Below, one piece after another: positions 34,693 through 41,673 of a stretch of DNA of 64,000 bases. The DNA lies in NCBI GenBank assembly GCA_039583695.1, contig JAVKSL010000001.1, forward strand, positions 59,571 through 123,570, written 5' to 3'. The position numbers and the translations under genes are program-made. The stretch is from JAVKSL01 sp039583695. GTDB taxonomy: Bacteria > Actinomycetota > Acidimicrobiia > Acidimicrobiales > JAJPHD01. Position 1 is the first letter of the stretch; every line of letters starts with the position of its first letter. The notes below the pieces were generated by a model. That model had not been told where the DNA came from. It saw only the letters and a program-made list of their open reading frames with translations, and made no database searches.

Positions 34693-35154
34693 TCAGGTGG
34701 GGCAGGTCGCCCCGGCTAGGGTCACAAGCCCGCAGAAGGTGGCGCTGCTGACCAGCCACTTGCCTCCCACCTCGACGGCCGCACCGGTCAGGCCAGACTT
34801 CAACACGCCAGCACTGTCCTTGAGGGAGTAGGTGACCTCGGCCGCGGTGGCGCCTGTGGCCTTGATGCTCTGGACTGTGGCCATGGCTCCGGGAGGGAGG
34901 AGAGAGGTGAGGGAACTGATCACCGAAGAGTACTTGGTGCCATCTTGAAGCAGGGTGAGGCGGGTGGCCTCAGGGGTGGAGTAGTCGAAGAACTTGGTCC
35001 AGGTGGTCGTGATGGCGGCGTTGGTCTGGGCCGACGCGACTGGGATCGTGGTGGTGGTCGACTTCACGGTGGTTTTGGGGCTCGGCCCACCGCAGCCAGC
35101 GGCCACCAGTCCGAGGACTGCGGCCATGCCCGTTCCGAAAACTCGAGCTCGCAT
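34693..35154 (-). CDS. Small secreted lipoprotein, possibly Mtb12-like
   Basis: 153 residues from ATG 35154, preceded by AGGGGGA; an ATG 18 bases earlier is possible. The signal peptide ends VLGLVAAGCGG, a lipobox. A Thr-rich linker (TTVKSTTTTIPVAS) leads to a compact domain with TTWTKFFDYSTPEATRLTLL and YSLKDSAGVLKSGLTGAAVE, resembling the NTF2-like fold of small actinobacterial secreted antigens such as Mtb12. Two cysteines near the C terminus may pair. It converges on the transporter operon; function unknown. Confidence 0.7.
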   Translation of the reverse strand: MRARVFGTGMAAVLGLVAAGCGGPSPKTTVKSTTTTIPVASAQTNAAITTTWTKFFDYSTPEATRLTLLQDGTKYSSVISSLTSLLPPGAMATVQSIKATGATAAEVTYSLKDSAGVLKSGLTGAAVEVGGKWLVSSATFCGLVTLAGATCPT

Positions 35155-35176
35155 GTTCCGTCCCCCTTTCATCTAC

Positions 35177-35671
35177 TCAGTGTAGCTCTCCCGGCCCACG
35201 CTGGGAGCGGTTGATCTCGGCCACGGCGGCGGCGGCGTTTCCCCAGCCCTCGATCGACGTGTCCTTTCCTGGTTCCAGGGCCTTGTACACCTCGAAGAAG
35301 TGGCGGATCTCGTCCAGCAGGAACGGCGCCAGGTCGTCGATGTCCATGATCCCCCGCCACCTGGGATCCTTGGAGGGGACCGCCAGGATCTTGGCGTCGA
35401 CCCCCTTCTCGTCGGCCATGCGGAATATGCCCACCGGTCTGGCCCACATGTGGCACCCGGGAAAGGTCGACTCGTCCATGAGCACCAAGATGTCCAATGG
35501 GTCCCCGTCGTCGGCGAGGGTCTCGGGGATGTAGCCGTAGTCGGCGGGGTACTGGGTGGCGGTGAACAGCATCCGGTCCAGCCAGATGAGCCCGGTGTCG
35601 TGGTCCACCTCATACTTGTTGCGCGATCCCTTGGGTATCTCGATGATTGCCTCGACTTCCATACCAGCCAT
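35177..35671 (-). CDS. ppa: Inorganic pyrophosphatase
   Basis: 164 residues. Family I soluble pyrophosphatase: EIPKGSRNKYEVDHDTGLIW at the N terminus, YPADYGYIPETLADDGDPLD with the metal-binding Asp cluster (signature DGDPLDILVLM), and KDPRWRGIMDIDDL. It hydrolyses pyrophosphate to drive biosynthesis. The ATG at 35671 has GAGG 7 bases upstream. It lies immediately upstream of the small lipoprotein gene on the same strand, 22 bp apart. Confidence 0.96.
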   Translation of the reverse strand: MAGMEVEAIIEIPKGSRNKYEVDHDTGLIWLDRMLFTATQYPADYGYIPETLADDGDPLDILVLMDESTFPGCHMWARPVGIFRMADEKGVDAKILAVPSKDPRWRGIMDIDDLAPFLLDEIRHFFEVYKALEPGKDTSIEGWGNAAAAVAEINRSQRGPGELH

Positions 35672-35680
35672 GGTACGGCC

Positions 35681-36064
35681 TCAGGGGCTGGATGAGAAAG
35701 GGGCGCACTGCCGGGTGAGTGCGTGGATCAGGCTGGACTCGGGAATCTGGTCGCTGGTCTCGCTGAGGGTGGTCACCAATGGATCCCAGGAGGGGTTCCT
35801 GGCGGCGGCAAGACCTGCTGGGGCGAGCGCCAGGCGAAGCTGCGTGAGCGCCGCCGCGCGATCGGATGTCGCAACCTGGTGGCTCGCCGCATGCTGGGAG
35901 CTGTCGAACAACACAATTGACTTGGCGACGTATCCGCAGGCTGTGCGAGCCAAGGCCACGGAGCTGGTCCCGCTCTGCCCGCATCCGCTGAGCAGCGCCC
36001 CGGCGCTCAGGCCAGCCAGCAGGGCAACCCTGCCCAACCGCCCTCGGCTTATGTGTGCAGCCAA
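35681..36064 (-). CDS. Putative lipoprotein, unknown function
   Basis: About 127 residues from TTG 36064. LGRVALLAGLSAGALLSGCGQ is a signal peptide with a lipobox (LSGC). The mature part (YVAKSIVLFDSSQHAASHQV, ALTQLRLALAPAGLAAARNP) is Ala/Leu rich and helical with two further cysteines, one near the C terminus (LTRQCAPFSSSP). No family recognised. The start is uncertain; another TTG ten codons further in also gives a good signal peptide. It overlaps the end of the upstream gene by 16 bp, and ppa follows 9 bp later, suggesting one transcript. Confidence 0.65.
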   Translation of the reverse strand: MAAHISRGRLGRVALLAGLSAGALLSGCGQSGTSSVALARTACGYVAKSIVLFDSSQHAASHQVATSDRAAALTQLRLALAPAGLAAARNPSWDPLVTTLSETSDQIPESSLIHALTRQCAPFSSSP

Positions 36065-36609
36065 CCGGGTGCGGCTTCGAGGAGGTAGCGGCTCACCGCC
36101 AGGGCCTTGTCGAAGGTCCCGCAGAGCAGCTCCTCGCCGGCGAGCACCCGAGCAAGTGAGATTCGCTGGTGCGCGGTAACACCCAGGCGGCGCTCGGGGG
36201 CGTCGGTAGCCGAGGCGAACGAGTCGATGGCCGAGACCTCGAGGGGCAACGCCATCCCACCCACGCCCGCCAGGTCGATGGCCAACCGCAACAGGTCGGG
36301 GCCGTCGGGCAAGGGGGGCAGGCCCCAGGTGAAGATGAGCGGGAAGTGGAACTCGTCGGGGGGGTCGTCGTCGTCGGGCAGGTCTATGACCGCATCCTCG
36401 AAAGCCAAGAGCACTCGCGGGTCCACTTCGAGCGCCAGGTGCAGGTCCAGCGGACCGCCGCACCCCTCTTCTGGGTGGAGGTCGACCTCCCAGACTTGCC
36501 GGAGGGAGTAGGTCTCGACGAAGTGGCGCTCGTCGTGGACGTGGAACCCGTGGTCCACAGCGTGCTCCTTGAGCTCCGCAACATATCCGGCTACATCGAT
36601 CACTGCCAC
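36049..36609 (-). CDS. Conserved-looking hypothetical protein
   Basis: 186 residues from GTG 36609 (MAVIDVAGYVAELKEHAVDH). The sequence is acidic with mixed alpha/beta character (WEVDLHPEEGCGGPLDLHLA, DLPDDDDPPDEFHFPLIFTW) and ends RYLLEAAPGWLHT. No signal peptide, membrane helix or recognisable motif is visible. Codon use looks coding (third positions strongly G/C) and the frame is open throughout. It is the first gene of a likely operon with a lipoprotein and ppa, and diverges from the phosphatase at 36652. Confidence 0.6.
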   Translation of the reverse strand: MAVIDVAGYVAELKEHAVDHGFHVHDERHFVETYSLRQVWEVDLHPEEGCGGPLDLHLALEVDPRVLLAFEDAVIDLPDDDDPPDEFHFPLIFTWGLPPLPDGPDLLRLAIDLAGVGGMALPLEVSAIDSFASATDAPERRLGVTAHQRISLARVLAGEELLCGTFDKALAVSRYLLEAAPGWLHT

Positions 36610-36651
36610 GGCAGGGAGCCTAACGGTCCATCCCTGGCTACGGTTGGAGCC

Positions 36652-37404
36652 ATGTCCCCCAGCCATGGCGATCTGCTGGGCATCCTCCACCGTGCGGCCG
36701 ACGCGATCGTCAGCGCCTTGGCGGGTCTTGACGACTGGGGTCTGGCTGGGACCCGCCCAGGTCAGCACCGAAGTGACCTGGTAGCCGATGCCGCAGCGGT
36801 GGCCGTTCTGGACCAAGCTGGTCTGGGCGTGCTGAGCGAGGAGTCCGGCCGCCACGGACCGGACCGGCTGGTAACGGTGGTCCTGGACCCGGTTGACGGG
36901 TCAACCAACGCATCGAGAGGGCTTCCGTTCTATGCCGCCAGCCTGTGCGCGCTTGACGCCGAGGGTCCGCTAGCTGCCGTGGTTGCGCACCTGGCCGGAG
37001 GCCCCCGATATGAGGCCACCCGCGGGGGAGGCGCCCGCCGGGACGGCCGCCCAATCCGGCCTTCTGGATGCCGGAGGTTGGGTCGAGCCGTCGTGGGCAT
37101 CAACGGCTGGCCTCCGGCGCATCTTGGGTGGGGCCAGTATCGGGCGCTCGGTTCTGCAGCACTCGAGCTGTGCGCGGTGGCGGAGGGCTCCCTGGATGCC
37201 TATTGCGATGTGAGTCGGGCGGGCCTGGCCCCTTGGGACTACCTCGGCGCAGTGCTCATATGCGCCGGGGCTGGTGCGGTGGTGAGCGCAGTCGATGAAC
37301 GCTCACCGGAGCTCTGGCACGGCGAGCAGCGCCGCTCCCTGGTTGCGGCCGCCACGCACGAGCTGGCCGGAGCGCTCCTGGCTGCCCGGCGTGACCTTCT
37401 CTGA
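36652..37404 (+). CDS. Inositol monophosphatase-like phosphatase
   Basis: 250 residues from ATG 36652 (MSPSHGDLLGILHRAADAIV). Motifs of the lithium-sensitive phosphatase family: LGVLSEESGRHG (metal-binding Glu pair), VVLDPVDGSTNASRGLPFYA (DPxDGT/S motif), and the C-terminal APWDYLGAVLICAGAGAVVS (WD motif). The substrate may be inositol-1-phosphate, histidinol phosphate, fructose-1,6-bisphosphate or PAP; the sequence alone does not decide. The last 14 bp lie inside a 44-bp tandem duplication. Confidence 0.88.
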   Translation: MSPSHGDLLGILHRAADAIVSALAGLDDWGLAGTRPGQHRSDLVADAAAVAVLDQAGLGVLSEESGRHGPDRLVTVVLDPVDGSTNASRGLPFYAASLCALDAEGPLAAVVAHLAGGPRYEATRGGGARRDGRPIRPSGCRRLGRAVVGINGWPPAHLGWGQYRALGSAALELCAVAEGSLDAYCDVSRAGLAPWDYLGAVLICAGAGAVVSAVDERSPELWHGEQRRSLVAAATHELAGALLAARRDLL

Positions 37405-37481
37405 GCTGTGGGGGGTCCTTCTCCGAGCTGTGGCGTGACCTTCTCTGAGCTGTGGGGGGGTCCTTCTCCGAGCTGTGGAGG
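37391..37481 (+). repeat. Tandem duplication of a 44-bp element
   Basis: gtgaccttctctgagctgtg begins two consecutive copies, 37391-37434 and 37435-37481, the second with a small insertion. Each copy itself contains two diverged 22-bp halves (ccttctctgagctgtgg and ccttctccgagctgtgg), so four related units are present. The stop codon of the phosphatase gene lies in the first unit. Confidence 0.85.
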
Positions 37482-37522
37482 GTCCTGGTGCCCGGGGGCT
37501 TGTCTATCGGTCTTGGGGGGCC

Positions 37523-37541
37523 CTCGGGGCCTGTCCCCGAG
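37523..37541 (+). terminator. Hairpin upstream of the whiB7 leader
   Basis: ctcgggg (37523-37529) and ccccgag (37535-37541) form a perfect 7-bp stem with a 5-nt loop. There is no T-tract. It lies downstream of the phosphatase gene and just before the presumed whiB7 promoter region, so it may end the phosphatase transcript. Confidence 0.4.
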
Positions 37542-37545
37542 CGGT

Positions 37546-37561
37546 GATAAATCGCTTGACG
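37546..37561 (+). promoter_or_regulatory. Candidate whiB7 -35 element with AT-rich upstream box
   Basis: gataaat (37546-37552) lies directly before ttgacg (37556-37561). In mycobacteria and streptomycetes WhiB7 autoactivates from promoters with an AT-rich box next to the -35, contacted by its AT-hook. No convincing -10 was found at the expected spacing, so this is an inference from layout. Confidence 0.35.
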
Positions 37562-37632
37562 CCGGCATGGCGGCTGTGGTGGGATTGGGGCGACTGTAAC
37601 AGGGCTGTTCCGGGTGTCAAAGGGAGGTGTCG

Positions 37633-37797
37633 ATGCGCAACTACGTAGTCTCTGGCTCAGCGGCCACCATGCGATGGAGCGCATCCACCTGCCGGCCCAT
37701 CCACGCTGGGCTCATTCTCAGCACGCGAGCGTCGGCACCGCTCGCCAACGACAAGGCAACGCGGCCGACGGGCCCGCCTGGATCTGGGGCTGGGTGA
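37633..37797 (+). CDS. Upstream ORF in the whiB7 leader, 54 residues
   Basis: ATG 37633 follows AAAGGGAGGTG, one of the best ribosome sites in the window, three bases after it. The peptide starts MRNYVVSGSAATMRW and continues Arg/Ser/Thr/Pro rich to GPPGSGAG. It has no domain. Its TGA (37795-37797) lies in the loop of a hairpin (ggggctg/cagcccc, 37786-37792 with 37799-37805) just before an intrinsic terminator. Translated leader ORFs ahead of whiB7 are known to sense ribosome inhibition in mycobacteria; this fits that design. The peptide itself is probably not functional. Confidence 0.55.
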   Translation: MRNYVVSGSAATMRWSASTCRPIHAGLILSTRASAPLANDKATRPTGPPGSGAG

Positions 37798-37821
37798 CCA
37801 GCCCCCCAGCGCTTGGCCCAG

Positions 37822-37850
37822 AGGCCGCCGGATCTTCCGGCGGCCTTTCT
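37822..37850 (+). terminator. Intrinsic terminator in the whiB7 leader (attenuator)
   Basis: aggccgccgga (37822-37832) and tccggcggcct (37836-37846) form a perfect 11-bp stem with a 3-nt loop, followed by ttcttatt. It is the clearest intrinsic terminator in the window and lies between the leader ORF and the whiB7 start, 44 bp before the ATG. gcggcc in the leader ORF (37761-37766) is complementary to part of its left arm and could form an antiterminator. Confidence 0.8.
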
Positions 37851-37893
37851 TATTGCCCGAATTCAAACCGAACCACAAAGAAGGGAAGGCGAC

Positions 37894-38220
37894 ATGCTCG
37901 CCGCAGCGCAGGACCCGATAGCCGCGCAGGACCCGGATCTCTCCTGGGCTGAGGCCCGCTGCCGGGATGGAGCAGCCAGCATGGTCGGGCTGTTCTTCTC
38001 CGAGGAGATCGAGGATATCGCCAGGGCCAAGGCCATCTGCGCACGCTGCCCTCTGGCTGGTCCGTGCCTAAGGGGCGCGCTAGAGCGTCACGAACCCTGG
38101 GGCGTATGGGGAGGGCAGCTGTTTGCCGACGGCAGGGTCCTGGCTTTCAAGCGCAAGAGGGGCCGCCCACCCAAGGCCGCCCTGGCGGGAGGTTCCGAAC
38201 CGGTGCGGCTGACCGCCTAG
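37894..38220 (+). CDS. whiB7: WhiB7-like Fe-S transcriptional regulator
   Basis: 108 residues from ATG 37894 (AAGGGAAGG just upstream). WhiB features: ARCRDGAASMVGLFFSEE with the first Cys, AKAICARCPLAGPCLRGALE with the CxxC and fourth Cys for a [4Fe-4S] cluster, and EPWGVWGGQLF, the G-VWGG turn. The tail AFKRKRGRPPKAAL is an AT-hook (RGRPPK), the mark that separates WhiB7 from other WhiB proteins. WhiB7 binds the main sigma factor and activates intrinsic antibiotic-resistance genes and its own gene after ribosome stress. The attenuator-type leader supports the assignment. Confidence 0.85.
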   Translation: MLAAAQDPIAAQDPDLSWAEARCRDGAASMVGLFFSEEIEDIARAKAICARCPLAGPCLRGALERHEPWGVWGGQLFADGRVLAFKRKRGRPPKAALAGGSEPVRLTA

Positions 38221-38290
38221 AAATTCTCTTGCCTGAGGTGTTTGAGCTACCGGGAAGCTGGGTAGAGGTAGGGCACCCCCAGCAGATGTC

Positions 38291-38327
38291 GGCGAGGTGG
38301 CGGTAGCTCAGGCTCCGCTACCTCGCC
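38291..38327 (+). terminator. Hairpin downstream of whiB7
   Basis: ggcgaggtggcgg (38291-38303) pairs with ccgctacctcgcc (38315-38327) over 13 bp with one G-T type mismatch and an 11-nt loop. There is no T-tract. It lies between whiB7 and the converging PadR gene and probably ends both transcripts. Confidence 0.55.
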
Positions 38328-38394
38328 GGCACCGCTCAGCGAATGGCGCGGTGGGTCCGCGGGCATGGCGGTCCGGCGGGCGGAGGCGCATTCC

Positions 38395-38853
38395 TCAAGA
38401 AGGGTCTGGGTCAGCCACCTTGGCGTACCGGGCGAGGATCCGGTCGAGGCAGTCCCTCTCTATCAGGATGATCCCCATCCAGCGCTCGAGGGTCCGGGAT
38501 CCCTTCTCGGTGAGCTCGTAAACCTGGCGGGGCGAGCCGGCGGTCGAGTCCGTGGTCCACGAGCGCAACAGCTCGTCGTGTTGGAGCTCGCCCAGTGCCC
38601 GGTAGATGGCGGGTCGGGACACCGGCCCGTAGCCCAGGCTCAGCAAGGCATCCACCAGCCGGTACCCGTGGCGGGGCTCCTCGGCGAGCATGAGCAGGAT
38701 GGCCGGATACAGGAAGTGACGAGGCGGGGCCAGGTCGAACTTGGCCCGCGCTGGCGGCTGCCACTTGGGACTTGCCTGATCCTGACGCATGTTGGGTGGT
38801 TTCGTAGCGACTACCGCCCCCTGTGTGCGTTGGCCCGGTGGCCCAACGATCAC
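38395..38853 (-). CDS. PadR-family transcriptional regulator
   Basis: 152 residues from GTG 38853; an ATG 21 codons in (38790) is an alternative start. PFAM PadR winged-helix motif: RHFLYPAILLMLAEEPRHGY, LGYGPVSRPAIYRALGELQH (recognition helix) and SPRQVYELTEKGSRTLERWM. The C terminus is a short dimerisation helix. PadR proteins are usually repressors that release DNA on ligand binding. It diverges from the hydrogenase maturation operon with 135 bp between, so control of that operon is a reasonable inference. Confidence 0.87.
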   Translation of the reverse strand: MIVGPPGQRTQGAVVATKPPNMRQDQASPKWQPPARAKFDLAPPRHFLYPAILLMLAEEPRHGYRLVDALLSLGYGPVSRPAIYRALGELQHDELLRSWTTDSTAGSPRQVYELTEKGSRTLERWMGIILIERDCLDRILARYAKVADPDPS

Positions 38854-38907
38854 CCATTGTAGCTATCCCCTTCGGAGCCGTCCAGTCCAGACGCGGGCGG
38901 GGGTGAA

Positions 38908-38936
38908 TTGAAGCTGGGCCGCTAGGGTCGTACATG
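38908..38936 (+). promoter_or_regulatory. Candidate promoter of the hydrogenase maturation operon
   Basis: ttgaag (38908-38913) and tacatg (38931-38936) are separated by 17 bp, an acceptable -35/-10 pair 52 bp before the first start codon. A small perfect hairpin (ctcggg/cccgag, 38952-38966) lies in the expected 5' leader and could be a regulator site or an mRNA structure. Confidence 0.45.
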
Positions 38937-38988
38937 ATGCCGCCCGCGTAGCTCGGGCGACCCGAGAGGAAGAAGGGGGGCGGAGACA

Positions 38989-39708
38989 GTGGAGCTTTTG
39001 GAACGCTCAGAGGGGCTGGGTCCGCTGGCTGACGACCTGGCGTCGACGTCGCTGGCGCTGGCCCGACGCTTCGCCGCTGGCGCCACGATGTGGTGTGTCG
39101 CGCCAGAGTGGCCGCCGCACGCGCAGCACGTAGCGGTCGAGTTCGTGCATCCGGTGATCATGGGCAAGCGCGCCCTGCCCGCAGCGATCGTCGAGGGCAG
39201 TGACCTGATCCGTGGCCTGCGAGTGCTCTCGACGCCTGGGGATATCCTGCTGGCTGTCGCCACCGGAGCCGAGCCGAGCGTGGTCTCGACGATGCGCCGC
39301 GCCGGCGCGTGGGGCCTGACCACCGTTTGGGTGGGGGCTGGGGAGCGCCCGGTGCCGGGTTCTGCGGACCATGTGCTGTGGCTGGAAGGCGACGTGGCGG
39401 CTGCTGCGTACGCAGGCAGGTTTGTGCTGATGTATCACCTGCTATGGGAGCTCACCCATGTGTGCTTCGAGCACCCCGGGCTCTTGGAGCCGGGGCCCGA
39501 CTGCACCGAGGAGGTCTGTGTCACCTGCTCGGACGAGGGCCGTCTGGCCGAGGTGGTGGTTGGGGGCGCGCCCGGCTACGTTCAGGTGCGCACGGCCAGG
39601 GGGATCGAGTCAGTGGATACCACCTTGATAGGCGATGCGCGCGCCGGAGACCTGCTGCTGGTCCACGCGGGCTCGGCGATCACGCTGGTCGAAGGGTCCG
39701 TGCTATGA
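38989..39708 (+). CDS. SIS-like domain fused to a HypC/HupF-type domain
   Basis: 239 residues from GTG 38989. Residues ~1-160 resemble a sugar-isomerase (SIS) fold (VAVEFVHPVIMGKRALPAAI, STPGDILLAVATGAEPSVVS) with a helical end (LMYHLLWELTHVCFEHPGLL). Residues ~168-239 resemble HypC: EEVCVTCSDEGRLAEVVVGG, then TTLIGDARAGDLLLVHAGSA. In ordinary HypC the essential Cys is residue 2 of a free N terminus; here the Cys is internal (CVTC). A normal stand-alone HypC is at 53333. It opens the maturation operon, overlapping the next start by ATGA. Its precise role in Fe(CN)2CO assembly is unknown. Confidence 0.75.
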   Translation: MELLERSEGLGPLADDLASTSLALARRFAAGATMWCVAPEWPPHAQHVAVEFVHPVIMGKRALPAAIVEGSDLIRGLRVLSTPGDILLAVATGAEPSVVSTMRRAGAWGLTTVWVGAGERPVPGSADHVLWLEGDVAAAAYAGRFVLMYHLLWELTHVCFEHPGLLEPGPDCTEEVCVTCSDEGRLAEVVVGGAPGYVQVRTARGIESVDTTLIGDARAGDLLLVHAGSAITLVEGSVL

Positions 39709-40433
39709 GCGCCGGGGCGGCCGGGGCGGCTGGCGCGGCGGGGTCGGTGAACCGCCACGAGGGGACTGACTTTCTTTACCCGTTCATCGAGGCTGAGGAG
39801 CGGGAGTCGGCGCCGTTGCTGGTCGACCTGGCTGCTTCGGCCAACGGCAAGGCCGTGCAGAGCGCCCGATTGCGGGTGGCCACCCTGACGCAGGTGGGAG
39901 CTGAGCTGGACAGCGTGGCGCAAGCCATCGCGGATAGAGTTGGCGGGGGGGGCCGGGTCTTCGCATTCGGCAACGGGGGCAGCTCGACGGACGCGGCGTC
40001 GTTCGCCGGACTCTTGGCGCATCCGCCCTGGGGTCGTCCGCTGCCTGCCCGCTCGCTGGTCGCCGACGAGTCGATCCTGACCGCCCTGGGGAACGACGTT
40101 GGCTTCGAGCTGGTCTTCTCCCGCCAGCTCATCGCCTACGCTCGTGCCGGTGACGTCGCGGTGGGCTTTTCGACCAGCGGCAACTCCGACAACGTGATCC
40201 GTGCATTTGGCGAGGCCAGGGGCCGTGGGATGCTGACAGTTGGTCTGGCGGGTTACGAAGGGGGACAGATGGCAGCATGCAAGCTCTTGGATCACTGCCT
40301 GGTGGTGCGCTCGGACAGCGTGCATCGCATCCAGGAGACACAGGCTGGCCTGGTCGCCTCTTTGTGGGCCCGGGTGCAGGTATGCCTCGGAGAGAGTCCC
40401 GCGCTGGGCTCGGCGTGGTCGGTGGCGTCGTGA
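39705..40433 (+). CDS. SIS-domain protein, GmhA/phosphosugar isomerase-like
   Basis: 242 residues from ATG 39705. An N-terminal Ala/Gly stretch (AGAAGAAGAAGSV) is followed by a SIS fold: ADRVGGGGRVFAFGNGGSST (phosphate-binding loop), FAGLLAHPPWGRPLPARSLV, ARAGDVAVGFSTSGNSDNVI (second phosphosugar loop) and TVGLAGYEGGQMAACKLLDH. The pattern is that of D-sedoheptulose-7-phosphate isomerase GmhA, but its place between two hydrogenase maturation genes points to a maturation or regulation role. It overlaps both neighbours by 4 bp, indicating translational coupling. Confidence 0.8.
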   Translation: MSAGAAGAAGAAGSVNRHEGTDFLYPFIEAEERESAPLLVDLAASANGKAVQSARLRVATLTQVGAELDSVAQAIADRVGGGGRVFAFGNGGSSTDAASFAGLLAHPPWGRPLPARSLVADESILTALGNDVGFELVFSRQLIAYARAGDVAVGFSTSGNSDNVIRAFGEARGRGMLTVGLAGYEGGQMAACKLLDHCLVVRSDSVHRIQETQAGLVASLWARVQVCLGESPALGSAWSVAS

Positions 40434-41671
40434 GCGCGACGGTGCCCCAAGCCGGCGAGGTGAGCCCGCCCGATGCCCGCCCCGTGCCCGATGCAGCACC
40501 GAGCAGTCGGCCTGCCGCCGATGCCCGCCCCGTGGCCGATGCGGCACCGAGCAGTCGGCCTGCCGCCGCGGGCCGCCCCGGGCCCGATGCGGCACCGAGC
40601 AGTCGAGAGGAGGCCGTGCTCGAGAAGATCGAGCGGTTCCGGCGGCGACCGCCACGACTTCGAGACGAATACGTCACCCTCGCCCACGGTGCGGGTGGGA
40701 AGGCATCGGCCGCGCTGGTGGACGCGGTCTTCATCGAGGCCTTCGGGAGGCATCCCGAGTCACCGATGGAGGACGCGGCGCTGATGACCCTGCCGTCAGG
40801 CGATCGGATCGCCTTCAGCACCGACTCCTTCGTGGTCAAGCCCCGGCGCTTCCCCGGTGGTTCGATAGGTCACCTGGCTGTGCACGGGACGGTCAACGAC
40901 CTGGCGGTCATGGGCGCCAGGCCCCAGTGGTTGTCCGCAGCCTTCGTCATCGAGGAGGGCTTTCCGGTGGCGGAGCTCAAGGCGATCGTCGCGGACATGG
41001 CCGAGGCGGGCGCGCTTGCCGGTGTGAGCATCGTCACCGGTGACACCAAGGTCGTCGACCGCGGCGCCGCCGACGGCATGTACATCACCACCGCCGGAGT
41101 CGGGGTGATACCCGCCGGGCTCGAGCTCGGCGCCCACCTGGTGAGGCCTGGGGATAGGGTGCTGGTGTCGGGCACGATTGGCGACCACGGCATGGCCGTG
41201 ATGCTGGCCCGAGGCGACCTGGCGTTGGAGGCCGACCTGGCTTCGGACACCGCGTCGGTTGCCGGGCTGGTCGAGGCACTGCTGGCCGCGGCCCCCTCGA
41301 CCCGGTGGATGAGGGATCCGACCCGGGGTGGCGTGGGCACGGTGTGCAACGAGCTGGCCCGGGATACCAACATGGCCGTGATCCTGGACGAGCCGGCCCT
41401 TCCGATCGATCCCGGCGTCAACGGAGCATGCGACTTGTTGGGGATCGACCCGCTTTACGTGGCCAATGAGGGCAAGCTCATCGCGGTCGTGGCGCCTGAC
41501 GAGGCGGGCGCCGCGCTGGCGGCACTGCGGAACCTGCCGTTGGGTGCGAACGCGGCGGTCATCGGGGAGATCATGGCCACTCCCGAGGCGATCGTGGTGC
41601 TGCGGACCACCTTCGGGGGCACCCGGATAGTGGACATGCTGGTGGGCGACCCGCTCCCCCGCATCTGCTGA
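40430..41671 (+). CDS. hypE: Hydrogenase maturation protein HypE
   Basis: 413 residues from GTG 40430. The first ~60 residues are a repeated Pro/Ala/Asp-rich extension not usual for HypE. The core begins YVTLAHGAGGKASAALVDAV, then FSTDSFVVKPRRFPGGSIGH, LAVHGTVNDLAVMGARPQWL and MRDPTRGGVGTVCNELARDT, the PurM-like ATPase motifs. The protein ends PRIC; the C-terminal Cys receives a carbamoyl group from HypF and is dehydrated to a thiocyanate that supplies the cyanide ligands of the active-site iron. All required elements are present. Confidence 0.95.
   Translation: MSATVPQAGEVSPPDARPVPDAAPSSRPAADARPVADAAPSSRPAAAGRPGPDAAPSSREEAVLEKIERFRRRPPRLRDEYVTLAHGAGGKASAALVDAVFIEAFGRHPESPMEDAALMTLPSGDRIAFSTDSFVVKPRRFPGGSIGHLAVHGTVNDLAVMGARPQWLSAAFVIEEGFPVAELKAIVADMAEAGALAGVSIVTGDTKVVDRGAADGMYITTAGVGVIPAGLELGAHLVRPGDRVLVSGTIGDHGMAVMLARGDLALEADLASDTASVAGLVEALLAAAPSTRWMRDPTRGGVGTVCNELARDTNMAVILDEPALPIDPGVNGACDLLGIDPLYVANEGKLIAVVAPDEAGAALAALRNLPLGANAAVIGEIMATPEAIVVLRTTFGGTRIVDMLVGDPLPRIC
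40472..40605 (+). repeat. 48-bp in-frame tandem repeat in hypE
   Basis: Units start at 40472, 40520 and 40568 (the third partial and more diverged), each encoding a 16-residue element of the form DARPVPDAAPSSRPAA. The frame is preserved. The repeat makes a flexible Pro/Ala-rich N-terminal arm. Confidence 0.9.
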
Positions 41672-41673
41672 AC

